Assembly: GCA_015698045.1 (NCBI GenBank)
Contig: BLAL01000324.1
Location: forward strand, 642,501 to 706,500
DNA: 64,000 nucleotides
DNA from: Rhizophagus clarus
Taxonomy: Eukaryota > Glomeromycota > Glomeromycetes > Glomerales > Glomeraceae
Reading direction: 5' to 3'
Shown here: piece by piece, positions 33,209 to 44,477 of the stretch
How positions within the stretch are numbered: position 1 is the first letter of the stretch
Layout of the letters: every line of letters starts with the position of its first letter
Made by a program: the position numbers and the translations under genes
The notes under the pieces: generated by a model
Database searches by the model: none
Told to the model about the DNA's origin: nothing
What the model saw: the letters and a program-made list of their open reading frames with translations, nothing else

Positions 33209-34260
33209 ATGACTTGTCAACTTTCAACCGACTGTTTAAATGATATTTTTGAATATTTAGAAAAAGATAAACATACTTTACATTCATGTTTTGTTAGTAA
33301 ATCACCTTTGGTGTGAATTTCTGTTAGAATTCTATGGAGGAATATTTGGAATTTTGATATCCTTATGGGACAATACTCATCGAAGATGGCATCATCTATC
33401 CTTAATACATTAATAGCCTGTCTTCCTAATGAATCAAAAGAGATTTTATATAAAAAATGAAATTTTTATCTCAACACCTATTTCAAAACTACCGTTATTT
33501 AATTATATTACATTTTGTAAAGACCTTTCAATTAATCACATTTTATGAAATAATTGACAAGTTTGTGATAGTCATAATAATGATAATTTATCATATTCAT
33601 TCGTCAGTTTATTTACTAATTTACAAGAATTTATATTTTCAATTATGTGTGATGTTACAATATAGTAATTTTTCTAAATTACAAACTTTAAAAATTCCTT
33701 ATAGATGTCCAAAACTTGAATATAATGAACTTTTTAGAAAATAATGGAAACAATCTTAATAAGCTTTATGTGGGTGAAAATAATGAAACTTTAAATTCAT
33801 CTATTCCTGATTTTTATTCAAATCTTAAAAGTCTTTATTTATCACTTTATAGTAATGAATCAGATACATTGAAGAATATATTTATTAAATGTCAATATTT
33901 AGAAAGTTGGTGTGGAGGAAAAGATATAACTGAAAAGGAAGTATTTGAAATTGTTGCAAATTATTCATCAAATAATTTTCGTGAATTAAAAATATTTAAT
34001 AGTTCAGTTGAACATAATATATTTTCAGAAAATTTAGAATTATTTTTAATAAATTGGAAGAATAGAATATCTAAAAAATCACAATTATTAGGGATTTAGA
34101 TGAAGAAATTATGAAAATAATTGAAAAATATAAAATTTAGACGTTATTAGAATTAATACTAAAACACTTGAAGATGAATTAAAGGAAGAAGATATAATTT
34201 ATTATGTTATTGATTTTTTAAATATTTTATTTGTTTCTGTTAAATTTGTAATTAAAATTT
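33209..34260 (+). pseudogene. decayed F-box gene
   Basis: Starts ATG at 33209 with an F-box: LSTDCLNDIFEYLEKDKHTL then HSC, with two small frameshifts around 33295-33320 where LWCE should lie, and ISVRILWRNIWNF after. The middle passes through LPNESKEILYK and PISKLPLFNYITFC in shifted frames. A longer readable part (33716-34099) contains NLNKLYVGENNE and ECQYLESWCGG-like repeat text, as in the leucine-rich region of these F-box proteins. Further stops follow. It occupies the gap between two pieces of a minus-strand kinase pseudogene. Confidence 0.7.
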
Positions 34261-34589
34261 ATATTTGCTATTTTTTATTATAATAAAACGTTATTATATC
34301 AGTAATTAATTAAATAACTCCTTGTATAAAAATAAATTTTACCATAAAGGATTAAAGGATCTTCTATTAATATATGTGAATAATTAAAAAAAAATAAAAT
34401 TCAAATTGAAATGTAGAACTCTATTGTATTAGAAAATAAACATTATCAAATTTGTAAAGTAAATAATAAAAAATAGATAAATTGAATGAACTTCTAAGAA
34501 AATAATTAATTTAAATTCAATATTTTGTATTTTTCATCGTTAGTTTATAACTTTGTATTAAAATAAATTACAATATTTATATCGTAATT

Positions 34590-35043
34590 TCCCAAGAAGA
34601 CCTCTTGCAATTTGCAATAATTTATCAATTTTTGAAAGTAACCCAATTTATACTTATTAATATAATTTCTTTACATTCTCAACTATACTGCATATTCACT
34701 TACCTCATTGTACTTATTTCGGATGAATCTTTAATTTTGATGATGTAACTTTTCTTCATTTTCAATATCCTTACATTAAATATATCCTTTAGACCATATA
34801 GCCGAATAAATTTTACCAAAGCACCATCTAGAATATAAGAAACATCCAAAAATATACAGCATCAATAACTTATGATTGTTTATTCATCAATATCTTTATT
34901 TACCACAAGTCCAATTTTTAAGGTTATACGCTAATTTTCTTTTTCTTTTCTTCAAATCTTCTATAAGATTAATCTTTTCTCTATCTCTTCTTGTTCAGTA
35001 GTAGTATTATTTATAACAGGTGAATTTGTTACATAGAGTTTCT
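34590..35043 (-). pseudogene. kinase N-lobe remnant
   Basis: Minus-strand exon from an acceptor at about 35044 to a donor at 34703. It contains EDLKKRKRKLAYNLKNW, TCGNKDIDE, a shifted FGKIYSAIWSKGYI and KDSSEIST before GTAAGTG. This matches exon 2 of the intact kinase but lacks the zinc ribbon. After the intron, KIDKLLQIARGLL at about 34640-34600 matches the start of the C-lobe. Several stops make it a pseudogene. Confidence 0.75.
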
Positions 35044-35104
35044 AAAATAAATAAATAGTTAAAAAAAAGCTTATTTTAATAAATATAAAGTTAAAATTAT
35101 AAAC

Positions 35105-35849
35105 TTGTACCTGATATATTTCCATAAATCACTTGATACTTTTTTTTATATTGATGTATTTTTTTTTAAAAAAAAAATCAAGTATTCAAGAGTGTCAAAC
35201 GAGCCAGGGAAACGTATCCACGTCGATAACGATTCCCTAGATGTGATATGCAATACTTTATCGCTAGAAGAATTCGATAAACAAATTATTTAATTGTGAT
35301 GAAATAAATTAAGATTTACTCTCACATTCCATGTTTATTATTTATTATTTCCATGCACTAAACGCTTTGTTAGCTTATCGCAAGGTAGTTATTATTTTTG
35401 AATTAATGCGATTATAAACTTATAACCGCAGAATTACCTAGAATTGAAAAAATGCTTATGAACTAATAAAATTTATCTCACAGTTCCAAATAATAATTCA
35501 TGATTTTTTTCACGAATGATGGATGTTTATTTAAGATGGATTAAAAAGTCTAGTTAAAAAATATTTGTATATTATAATATATATCGATTTCAGTTCTTTT
35601 TAAATCTTAATAATTGATCATAAATACTAGAAGTTATTAACGAAGTTCTTTTTTAAATCTTAATAATTGATCATAAATATTAAAAGTTATTAACGAATTT
35701 TCTCTGCTTTTCTTTCCTTACAATCCTATTGGTCCTCCTAAATATTCATTCTATAATAATTATTATTCTACAATGAAAATCTGTTAACAAACAGATTAAC
35801 AAATTAAAATAACATTAAACTGTAATATACCCCTATCCATCACATGTTC
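35105..35849. other. intergenic with one short C-terminal-like frame
   Basis: A plus-strand frame at about 35180-35293 reads SRVSNEPGKRIHVDNDSL and ends DKQII. It is too short and isolated to assign. Near 35590-35700 a segment of about 50 bp (CTTTTTAAATCTTAATAATT, then GATCATAAATA) occurs twice in tandem. The remainder is plain AT-rich DNA. Confidence 0.3.
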
Positions 35850-36430
35850 CAGAATGCCTTACTTGCAATGGCAATGAAGTGGGTATTATCATCTAACGAA
35901 ATGCGGATGAAATTTTTAACAAAAATAAAATTTCAAAACTTGCAAAATCCACAAAGGTAAAGGAAAAGCTCAATGCAGTTGAAAGGGCAATTATGAGATA
36001 CTTAGTTTCTAAATTATTGACCTTTCTGCTCATATGCGAGATTGGTTTACTTTTGACGAGCTTGAATTCATGAAAAAGGATCATGAAACATTCTTAAAGA
36101 TTCCTGAAATGAAAGAAGAAGTTAACAACATATTCATCATGAAAGGTGAAAATATAATTAATATATGTGGACATATGTATGACTTACACTCTTCATTTAT
36201 ACTTAGTTAGTTCAAAATGACCTGAACATTTAAAATAGTTTCATGATCCTTTTTCATGAATACAAGCTTATCAAAAGTAAAAGCCAATCTCAAAAAAGTC
36301 AATGATTTTAGAAACAGAGTATCTCAATGCTGCCCTTTCAACCTTGTCATGCTTTTTCTTTCTTTATGGATTTGCAAGTTTAAAATATTATTTTGTTAAA
36401 ATTCCATCCACATGTTTGCCAAGTGGAATA
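35850..36430. repeat. inverted duplication of a gene fragment
   Basis: About 35890-36110 on the plus strand resembles about 36440-36225 on the minus strand. Shared landmarks are GTTGAAAGGGCA next to ATGAGATAC or TTGAGATAC, GTTTCTAAA, and TCATGAAAAAGGATCATGAAAC at the inner ends. The arms encode SKLAKSTKVKEKLNAVERA-like text, unrecognised. The central spacer is about 100 bp. The arms are diverged, so the event is not recent. Confidence 0.55.
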
Positions 36431-36860
36431 CCTCTTCATTCTGTAGTAAGTAAGACATTATCTAGTGGTGGAATTTTCTCTTCATCATTTGCAAATGGCA
36501 GAAGCTCATTTTTGCCAGTGGTGGTGGCTTTGATATATAGGATTTATCTATTAGGAGAATATTAGCTGTGTGTATAAAAAATTAGAAAAGCCTTCTTAGA
36601 TGAGGGTACTTACAATTTTCTTATTCCTAGAATTATCATCATAATTAGTAAGACAAGGAGAGGCATCACCTTTTCTCCAAATAGTTCATGATAATTAGGA
36701 ATTTTTCTTCAACTTCTCGCTTGACACTATTTTTGTTTAGCGGCAAACGAGACATCCTCTTTATTGTTACATTTGAAAGATTTGCTTTTTGTCGTATTTG
36801 TTGGGTCGCTTTATTGGTTGTTGTTATGTGCCCTATCTTTTTCATGTCGGTTGTTTCTCT
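36431..36860 (-). pseudogene. unrecognised gene fragment linked to the inverted duplication
   Basis: The minus strand starts at an ATG near 36845 (MKKIGHITTTNKATQQI), continues SNVTIKRMSRLPLNK and KREVEEKFLIIMNYLEKR to a stop at about 36666, and appears to continue in other frames towards the inverted repeat (ELLPFANDEEKIPPLDN near 36500). It may be the 5' part of the gene whose 3' fragment is duplicated. Family unknown. Confidence 0.3.
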
Positions 36861-36889
36861 GTACTTAAGGAACTTAAGTAGCAACCAAG

Positions 36890-38477
36890 TATTATTTTGA
36901 TTAAAAATTCTTTGATAATTACGTGCAATTTAGACATGTTATTTAGACATGTTATTTAGTAGATTTAAAAAACTGCACGAGAAGATTATTTATTGATATC
37001 AGTGCTTGATATCAGTTTGTGCTTGATATCCCGTAAGGGGTCTTATATAGAAAAAAATTGCAGAGACTATTTTATTTATCAACATTGCTATCGATTAGAT
37101 AATCGTTAAGCCGAAATAAATGTTGACTCAGATTTATCAATATCAATAAGACAATAACGCGTATTAATGTATAAAAGTTGTGACTCAGGTTTATCAATAT
37201 TACTATAGATGAGTCAACAACAGTAATAAAGTCGTCAGATGATGCCATTTTTTCACAGTAATTTTACCATATTGGACTATAATAATCTTTAAATATGAAA
37301 GATTGATCAGAACAGCGGTTAATTTTGGATCATATTGATCATGTATAACTGGTATACGTATATACTGTGACTCATATGATTCAAAAAAAGTCAAAAAAAG
37401 AAACGTGTCATTTAATCTTTTATTGGTGTACATAGCAAGCGTATAATTTTTTAATAGCAAGAAATGTTTTTTTTAATAATTATACCATCGTAATAGCTTA
37501 ATAGCTTATAATATATAATGATTAATCTGCAATAAGATAATGATGGATTATAAATAGAAGTATGAGTTTAATAACAGTGATATGAATTGAAGTTTGTGTA
37601 ATAGTGTTATTGATTATAAATATCCAGGATCCGTTACATTTTAAAAGACTCAATAAAAATACTCACAAATGGTTATTAAAAATTGGAAAGAGGCAGAAAT
37701 TAATTTTTTTTTTTTTTTTTTGGTTTTTTAAAACGTCTCATTTCTTTATAATTTTCTTCAATAATAAAACACGTGGTGCAATAAGAGGTGTATTATTTTT
37801 TTTTTTAATTGATAAATGCATACTTTATTACATTTCGTAAATAAAAAAAAACAATTGCAATATTATATACATTAGAAAGTAATACAACTTCACTATATAC
37901 CAATATTTAAACCGAGTTTTGTGTCGCTACAAAATTTAAAAATTGATAACATTGTATTAGTAATTATTATTCTAACATTCTATCTACTGTATTACCAAAA
38001 TTTTATGTTTATCTAGGAGTTATGCATACTTTATTGTTATGAATGTGAGAGAACATACAACGGAATAAACATATACATTAATGAGAGTGCTGATTCACTA
38101 TATACCAATTTACAGATTTAATGAAAAATCACGCGAAATAAAATAAATAAAAAATTATCCGAAGCAAATATACCCAACTTCACAAAATGTAAAATATGAC
38201 AACCGAGTGCGAATTTTGTACAATGAATTATCGTATACGCTATTTATGCATATCACATCTCCCAAAATGATTCAAGCAGAAAATTATACGCGTTCGTCTA
38301 GCTATTTGTGTTAGAAAAACTCGATCATCATAAAAAACTTACTATCAGCTAATCGCTATATAACCTCTAACCTACTTAAAGTAAAATCTCACAGAGCCGG
38401 CTTTATTCTTCATACTAGTCTCCGCTATCACTTCATCAGATTCTTTGGAAGCTCATTTATGTGATAAAGAAAAATAC
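36890..38477. other. intergenic, no gene recognised
   Basis: AT-rich. Short local duplications occur near 36940-37030 (AGACATGTTATTT twice, GCTTGATATC twice). No supported coding frame. Confidence 0.35.
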
Positions 38478-38591
38478 CTAGCTGGTTTCTCCTCCATAAC
38501 CAACAGTCCTTTCAGTACTTTTGAATGACTTACTAAATAAATGGTATAATTGATTTGTCCTCAATAATTCAACAAAAGCCAATACGATATC
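38478..38591 (-). CDS. orphan terminal exon, product unknown
   Basis: A clean acceptor (TTATTGTTTTAG) at 38592-38593 is followed by 37 sense codons, starting DIVLAFVELLRTNQLY, ending TVGYGGETS, and then TAG. Composition and codon use look coding. I could not find the upstream exons; a pyrimidine/purine-rich block lies immediately 5'. The TAG is followed by GTATTT, so the exon could also be spliced further. Confidence 0.35.
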   Translation of the reverse strand, partial: DIVLAFVELLRTNQLYHLFSKSFKSTERTVGYGGETS

Positions 38592-39719
38592 CTAAAACAA
38601 TAATATAAATATTAAATAGCTTTTCTATTCAGTATCACTTCTTTCTGTCACTCTCTTCTCTCTCTACTCTTTCTCTCTCTAACTGCCTCGGTCTCATTCA
38701 GTCTCTAGTCTCTTTGGTTTTACTATCTACGCTTTGTATTATCGCTGATGTTTTTATTTATGACAAGGTACAGACAATCCAAAATAGAAATTTTCCACTC
38801 AAAGAATACAAGGCATCACTTAATAAACTAGTGTCGCATAAGCCTCAAAATTTGATGATATATATATTTTTTATATATATAACTTTGGAAGCTAATTTTG
38901 AGAAGGAAATACTAGGAAATTTATTTGAAACAAATAATTTTTTTCTTATTCTCTTGTCACGTTGCACGGTTATTTATTTTAATTAAAATGCATATATACA
39001 GTATATGTGTGTGTATATATTCGGAGTCATCATACCAAACAAATGATAACGCTGACAAGCATTACTACGCACACCACATACTAGATTAATAAACTATCTG
39101 CTTTTTTACAGAACTGAATTATTATTTTAGTTCTGTAAAATTTTTATTAAAATTGAATAAATTCATGAATAAACAATTCACAATTGTAATGAATATGCTT
39201 ATTTATTCAAAACATTTGACAATTAAACATCATATCATTGATGTTATGAATGGCAAATAGAAGTGGTCTTAAGTTACAGGATGATTGAAATTTTACAGGT
39301 GATGATGAAATTTTTTTTTGTTTCCTTCCACTTGATTTAATAATATTATTGAATAATCTCCGGCAGATAATTACAAAATTTGAACGCACGTTTGAAAATG
39401 AGTACCAGGTGGCAGCATGAAGTGCATGACCGCGGCACGCAGCACTTGTCACGTGATACAAACAATCAGAACTTATCTATCATTCATGTCGCAAACATTA
39501 TGCTCACGCGCGTAAAACGACCTCTTTATTACTTATCGTTATATTTCACTTGCATAGTTTCTTTTAATCTTTATATAATTAATACATAAACTTTTATGTT
39601 AAACAAAAGTATTGAAATAAGCATGGAGATCATCTTGTGTGATGACTCAAACTGATCGTATTATTGAACCAAGATACAATATGAACGTGAGAAGGTGAGA
39701 TTGTTTGAGTACTCGTTCT
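38592..39719. other. intergenic, CT-rich block at about 38640-38710
   Basis: Repeated TCTC runs, then ordinary AT-rich DNA. No gene supported apart from the possible missing exons of the orphan exon. Confidence 0.3.
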
Positions 39720-39902
39720 ATGAATAGGTTTCTTGCATTAATAACGCTATTTTTATTTGTGGCAAGAACATTAACAAATAGTGAATTAGGAAATCAATTC
39801 GCATGGGTTAAAATTAAATACCCTACAAACCTATTCTTCGATTCGACTTTTTTATATGACGATTTAGACCCAATATCCGGTGTTAAGAGTAACAATGTGT
39901 GA
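39720..39902 (+). CDS. possible small secreted protein (60 aa)
   Basis: ATG at 39720. The first about 20 residues (MNRFLALITLFLFVARTLTN) form a basic start plus hydrophobic core typical of a signal peptide. About 40 residues follow (ELGNQFAWVKIKYPTN...), without cysteines. There is no homologue I recognise and no neighbouring support. A frame opening 15 nt upstream uses TTG and is ignored. Could be a short effector-like protein or chance. Confidence 0.3.
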   Translation: MNRFLALITLFLFVARTLTNSELGNQFAWVKIKYPTNLFFDSTFLYDDLDPISGVKSNNV

Positions 39903-40803
39903 TAAAATCAACCGAATTGATAGAATTGAAGGATTGATTCAATGTTTCATAATAGAATTTATTCATGTCCTTTTATTTATTTTACATTTTATAATAATAT
40001 TCATTCATTTTTATTATCATTTGAATGAAAAAAAAACAATTAATTTACGTGTATGTATTTAATAATATCATATTATTGATAAAATTATTAGATTTAACCT
40101 GAAAAAAATACGTTCACGATAGAAGTTCCAGTTTTTTTGTATCGCGTGGTGCTGCAACCAACCTGGCACACATTTCAGACGTGCAATTTGCATTGGACTA
40201 TGGATGACGTTTAATACCGAGTACTAATCAAATATCTAACCTATATTGATTTATAGATCGAGGTATAATACAGTAGGATTCAACTTCATTACCTTCTATG
40301 TTTTCAGGGAGTCGATATTTAGCATAAATTTAAAGTTTATACTTTTAAACAGCAGGTAATTATTTATTTAATATCAGATAAATTTATTTATATCAGTGCT
40401 TCGCTTTAATGTTTCTAAATTTGATATTTTGAATATGGCATTATAAATTTATTGTACTATAATTAATTAGTTTCTAGGCAACTTGACCTCGAATTTCATA
40501 GAAAATCTTTCTCTTCTATCAATTACACCCATTTCTCTACATTAATTGCATTGCATCTTCTTTTTAAACATTAAATGAGTCGTCAATACAAGTTTGATTT
40601 GTTTGGTTTTTTTTTTAATGGGAAGATCATAAATTATTTTAAAAATGTTAACAAGTACTAAGGATAGACATTACAATTTATTATCAATTACCAGTTAGAT
40701 TTATTTAACATTTGGAAATTGGGCAATATCATATAATATTGTGTTTCTTTTCTGCTGATGATTAAATCAATCAATAATATAAAGATTTCAGGTCCATGAG
40801 AAA
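39903..40803. other. intergenic, no feature recognised
   Basis: AT-rich, no coding frame supported. Confidence 0.35.
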
Positions 40804-40971
40804 TTAGTGGTCATAGTCATCATGGTGATAATGTGTCAATATGGTTAGATTTAAGCCTTAAGAAAATGTTTTATTCCTTTGATGATTGTCTCGATTAAAT
40901 TTGATTCAATGGCGTTTCTGGATCATTTTCCTTCTTGTGATGGTGATTGTAGTTGTAATAACATTAAATAT
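40804..40971 (-). pseudogene. 3' remnant of the His-rich secreted gene family
   Basis: The minus strand reads HHHKKENDPETPLNQI then a stop, matching HHKREAEPETLAKSD-type text of the intact gene. Further on, HYHHDDYDH and a TAA match its last exon (DYYHHDHG...HGHY). The downstream sequence near the stop also aligns (GATTTC-GGT-CATGAGAA). Exon 1 is missing here. Confidence 0.5.
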
Positions 40972-41397
40972 TTTTGTTACAAATATTTATATGTATGTTC
41001 TAAGAAAATATTATGAAATTTTGAAAAATTAGAATTTCATATGTTCATATGCTTCTTTAATTGAGTTAAATTCATTCTTATTAATATCATCATTTAAAAT
41101 GACTTTTATTATTAGTTTCGTAACAATAGTATTGGTGTAATAATATTATCAATCGCAGTTAATTTATCCATTATTTAATCACATTAACATAACAGACACT
41201 GTTAGTTTAACAGGATGAAAGTACGTATGGCATATTTTATGAATAAAAATCAAAGTCGACATAGTCTATCTTTTTATTTAATTGATCATTAAAACTTCAT
41301 TAAAATATCGACTTTTGTTATTCAATTATCGATTATAAACATAAAAAGAAACTTTTTTTTTTGTAAAAAGAAAACGAATTGTTTAAACAAAAACATC

Positions 41398-42868
41398 TCA
41401 TTGTTTAATTAATTGAAATACTTCATAATTTTCTACTGTAAAATTTGATGGAATGCCTATATTAGGGTAACGAATGCCACTAGCATCATAAGTCCAATTA
41501 TTGGAATCAGGGCAAAATAAACTACCCATACTAGGCCCTTGATCACAAAAGCAATAAATAGCACTACAAAATACATCATCATTCATTTTTACCCGACCTA
41601 ATTTTGTAGAGGAAATATTATTTCCATCTGTAAAACTAAATAAAAAACTATCTGCTGTGGATTTCCCACCACATCCATTCCAGTCAAGTGGATTATATCC
41701 TCCAATTAATTGTGTTGAGCCTTGTATTTTTGCTATCCAAATAGTAGCTCCTTTATTATCACAATTTTTATGAAATGATGCTGCATTAAATCCATCCCGA
41801 TTTGAATTATATAACAACTCAAATTTATAAGGAGATTTTTTATTATTATAATATGATGAATTTTTTTTATCAATCCATGATGAAAAAAGAGCAACATGAT
41901 CCGATTTAATTAAGGTAGAATCATGTAGATATTTTCTTGAAGGTGCTACATTAGTTTTAGGTTTCATATTAGGGACTATATGAAATTCTAAAAGATTATG
42001 AATTAAATCTTGTGGTAAGATCTCTTTATAACAATAAACCTTATAAAAAAAATCTGTAGGACTAATGTCATAAAATCTAATCAAAGGAACAAATCTGTGT
42101 AATGATCTCTCAATCTTTGTAACATCATCTTTACTCCATTTTGTTGGATCATTTTTAATATTTTGTTGTGTGAAGCACCATCTTAATAAACTTTCCCAAA
42201 TTTCAATTTCATCCATGTTTAAATCATCTCTTTTTAATAATAATTCTAATAAAGGAGCCTTCAAATTAGTGAAATTATCAGAATTAAATAAGATTTTAGG
42301 TTCTTCACAAATTTTTTCAAGACAAAAATTCCATAAATCTGTAAATGTTTCATGTTGATAGACAGTTTCGAGAATACCAGTTGGATTTTGATGTAAAAAT
42401 TCGGTTTGATGATTAATCAAATATTCTTGAATATGAGAAATTAATTGTTGAAGATTAAGTTCATCGACTGCTATTAATAATTTTAATACATCCGGTCCTT
42501 GTAAATTTTTCAATTCAATATTTCCGCAATAAATAAATCTAAACACAGTATAATTAAATAATTAATCTTTTACGTTCATATAAAGGAAACGAGGATATTT
42601 ATATTTTACATTACCTAAGAATGATATTAAATAAAAGAGGCGAAATATTTGGCTTTCTGAGAATAAATTTTCCGTCTATTTTTTCAGCCCATTCATTAGA
42701 AAATGCGGAACGAAAATATTGTGACCTAATACATAAAATGTTTGAATGAGCATGAATCTCTTTCACATTTTGTTCTTCTCCAGCATAAATAATAACATCA
42801 TATCCTATTTCAGTTTCGAAAAGTTTTTCGTAATCATTGGATAATTCTGTTAAAAATTTTGAAGACAT
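41398..42868 (-). CDS. BTB-BACK-TLDc protein (copy 2, intact)
   Basis: Exons 42868-42615 and 42538-41398 with a 76-nt intron (GTAATG...TTTAG) give 464 aa. The start ATG gives MSSKFLTELSNDYEKLF. The BTB fold spans about residues 20-110 (YDVIIYAGEE, HSNILCIRSQYFR, FRFIYCGNIEL across the splice). BACK helices span about 110-235. A TLDc domain follows from about 285 to the end (SRKYLHDSTLI, LLYNSNRDGFNAASFHKNCD, GATIWIAKIQGSTQLIGGYN, FCSAIYCF). BTB-BACK proteins act as dimerising or Cullin-3 substrate-adaptor modules; TLDc domains are known from oxidation-resistance and V-ATPase-associated proteins. The actual partner is unknown. All landmark segments are intact, so this is the functional reference for copies 1 and 3. 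Confidence 0.9.
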
Positions 42869-42994
42869 TTTTAAATAAGGAAAGACGCAAAAATTTAAAA
42901 TTTAAATTTTCCCACATACTGTATGTAGTACGGTATTCATTTCCGTCAATATTTGAGTAGCATACCCATGTGACGTGACTAACGCAGCAAAAAG

Positions 42995-43003
42995 TATAAA
43001 AGG
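42995..43003. promoter_or_regulatory. TATAAAAGG element 5' of BTB copy 2
   Basis: TATAAAAGG about 130 bp from the BTB start codon, preceded by TGTGACGTGACTAACGCAGC. The block is conserved in copies 1 and 3, while much of the surrounding DNA is not. Confidence 0.35.
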
Positions 43004-43294
43004 TTAGTGTTAATGCAACGATCATTATTATTAGTTCAAATGAGAACTTTACGAATGAAAATCTTTTTTAGAAAAATTGGTTATATTATAAACTTTATTT
43101 TACTGTATTTTCGCAGAGTCGATTTTCGATAAGACTTTTTTTTTTGTCTCATCAATCTAGATATGAACCTATAAATAACTATTCATCATAAACTTATCTC
43201 TTTTAATAATTTTTTTTAAAAAATTTGCAAAGCAATGTTTTTTCAAACGTGAGGCTTTAAAACATATATGGAAAATATATTAACGTTAACATGT

Positions 43295-43355
43295 CAGAGT
43301 TTACCAAAATTAACGAGAAAGGTTGAAACGAATAGAGATATTGTAATTCTAGATA
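43295..43355 (-). pseudogene. remnant of exon 1 of the His-rich secreted gene family
   Basis: The plus-strand stretch ACCAAAATTAACGAGAAAGG followed by TTGAAACGAATAGAGATA aligns with the signal-peptide exon of the intact gene at 55.0 kb. It sits about 430 bp 5' of BTB copy 2. Confidence 0.3.
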
Positions 43356-43359
43356 TGAT

Positions 43360-44477
43360 AATTATTTTTTTTTATTAAAAAATTTGTGAACTGAAAATTG
43401 ATGAAAAAGTGCTTAATCTATTTATATGGAAAGCTGCTAAATTATTTATATTATCAAACTTATTCTTTTTCGCAAAAATTCCAGTTCTTGTTTTTGAAAA
43501 TGATTGTTTTATGGTTTATGATATGACTATTATTTGCGTTAAAAAAAGCATTGAGGCTTTTTTCCAGGTATAAGCCTATCCAACGATTGGCAAATTTGAT
43601 TTTATACTCAACTTTTATCGGGGGTAACCTATGACAGAGTGATACTAAGCAAAATCCATAGATCTAATTTTCAGCTATAGAATATTGGATAATTACCTCA
43701 TTAATAACTGAATAAAGACGATGTTTTGGATACACCTAAATCAAGTCTAACGAATTAAGACAGATATATTTCTTATATCTACACTAATGGTTGTATCAAA
43801 TGAAGATCCTCTCGATGAGGAAGCGGATTTTTTAGTCAAAGAAGGTAATTGATCAGATTTATTCTGCAATATTAATATGAGTAATAGCAACCTATCGACT
43901 GAATACTGTATATAACGTGGAATTATGACACAGCAATCCATCTAGCCAAGGTCTTAGATTACATTTTCACTATAGCTTAACATATTTATTACGAGCACGT
44001 CACAAAAACGATATAGTTTGGTATTGGACACAAAAATGGATTGCCTTTAACTTGTTTAACTTATTCATATCCTTAGAGACTTAGAATTATCAATATTATA
44101 AGAATTACGCGACTTTTACTAATGACATACTACACCAATACTATCCTGACATAATTCAATCTCTCTTATTACCATTTTTTGTACCAACTCTTTTATATAT
44201 CAGATTCTTTACGATTATCATCCCTTTCAATTAATTGGTTAAATGTCTCGTCTTTTATTTTAATAACTAACCTTTCTATTAATTTAATTATATTTTTACA
44301 TTTATTTTTTTACTAGAACTCAACTGGAAAGCTCAGTCACATTATTAATATGTCATATCTCGTGAACTTTACTTAAAACTACTATTATTATGAATTAGTC
44401 ATGTTGAGTCTGGAAATGGTGTATCTATATACTGTACAAACTTTTTACAATTCCCTTAATGAATAATAAAAAAAAAT
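43360..44477. other. intergenic; homologous to the 5' flank of BTB copy 1 on its left side
   Basis: About 43430-43550 resembles 7530-7600 (AATTCCAGTTCTTGTTTTT, then TATGACTATTATTTGCG), so the duplication carrying the BTB gene extends at least 0.6 kb upstream. The rest shows no supported gene. Confidence 0.35.

Noticed and set aside
43740-43945. Possible RNase H-like fragment (SYIYTNG)
   Set aside because: Only a seven-residue resemblance, with stops around it; not distinguishable from chance.
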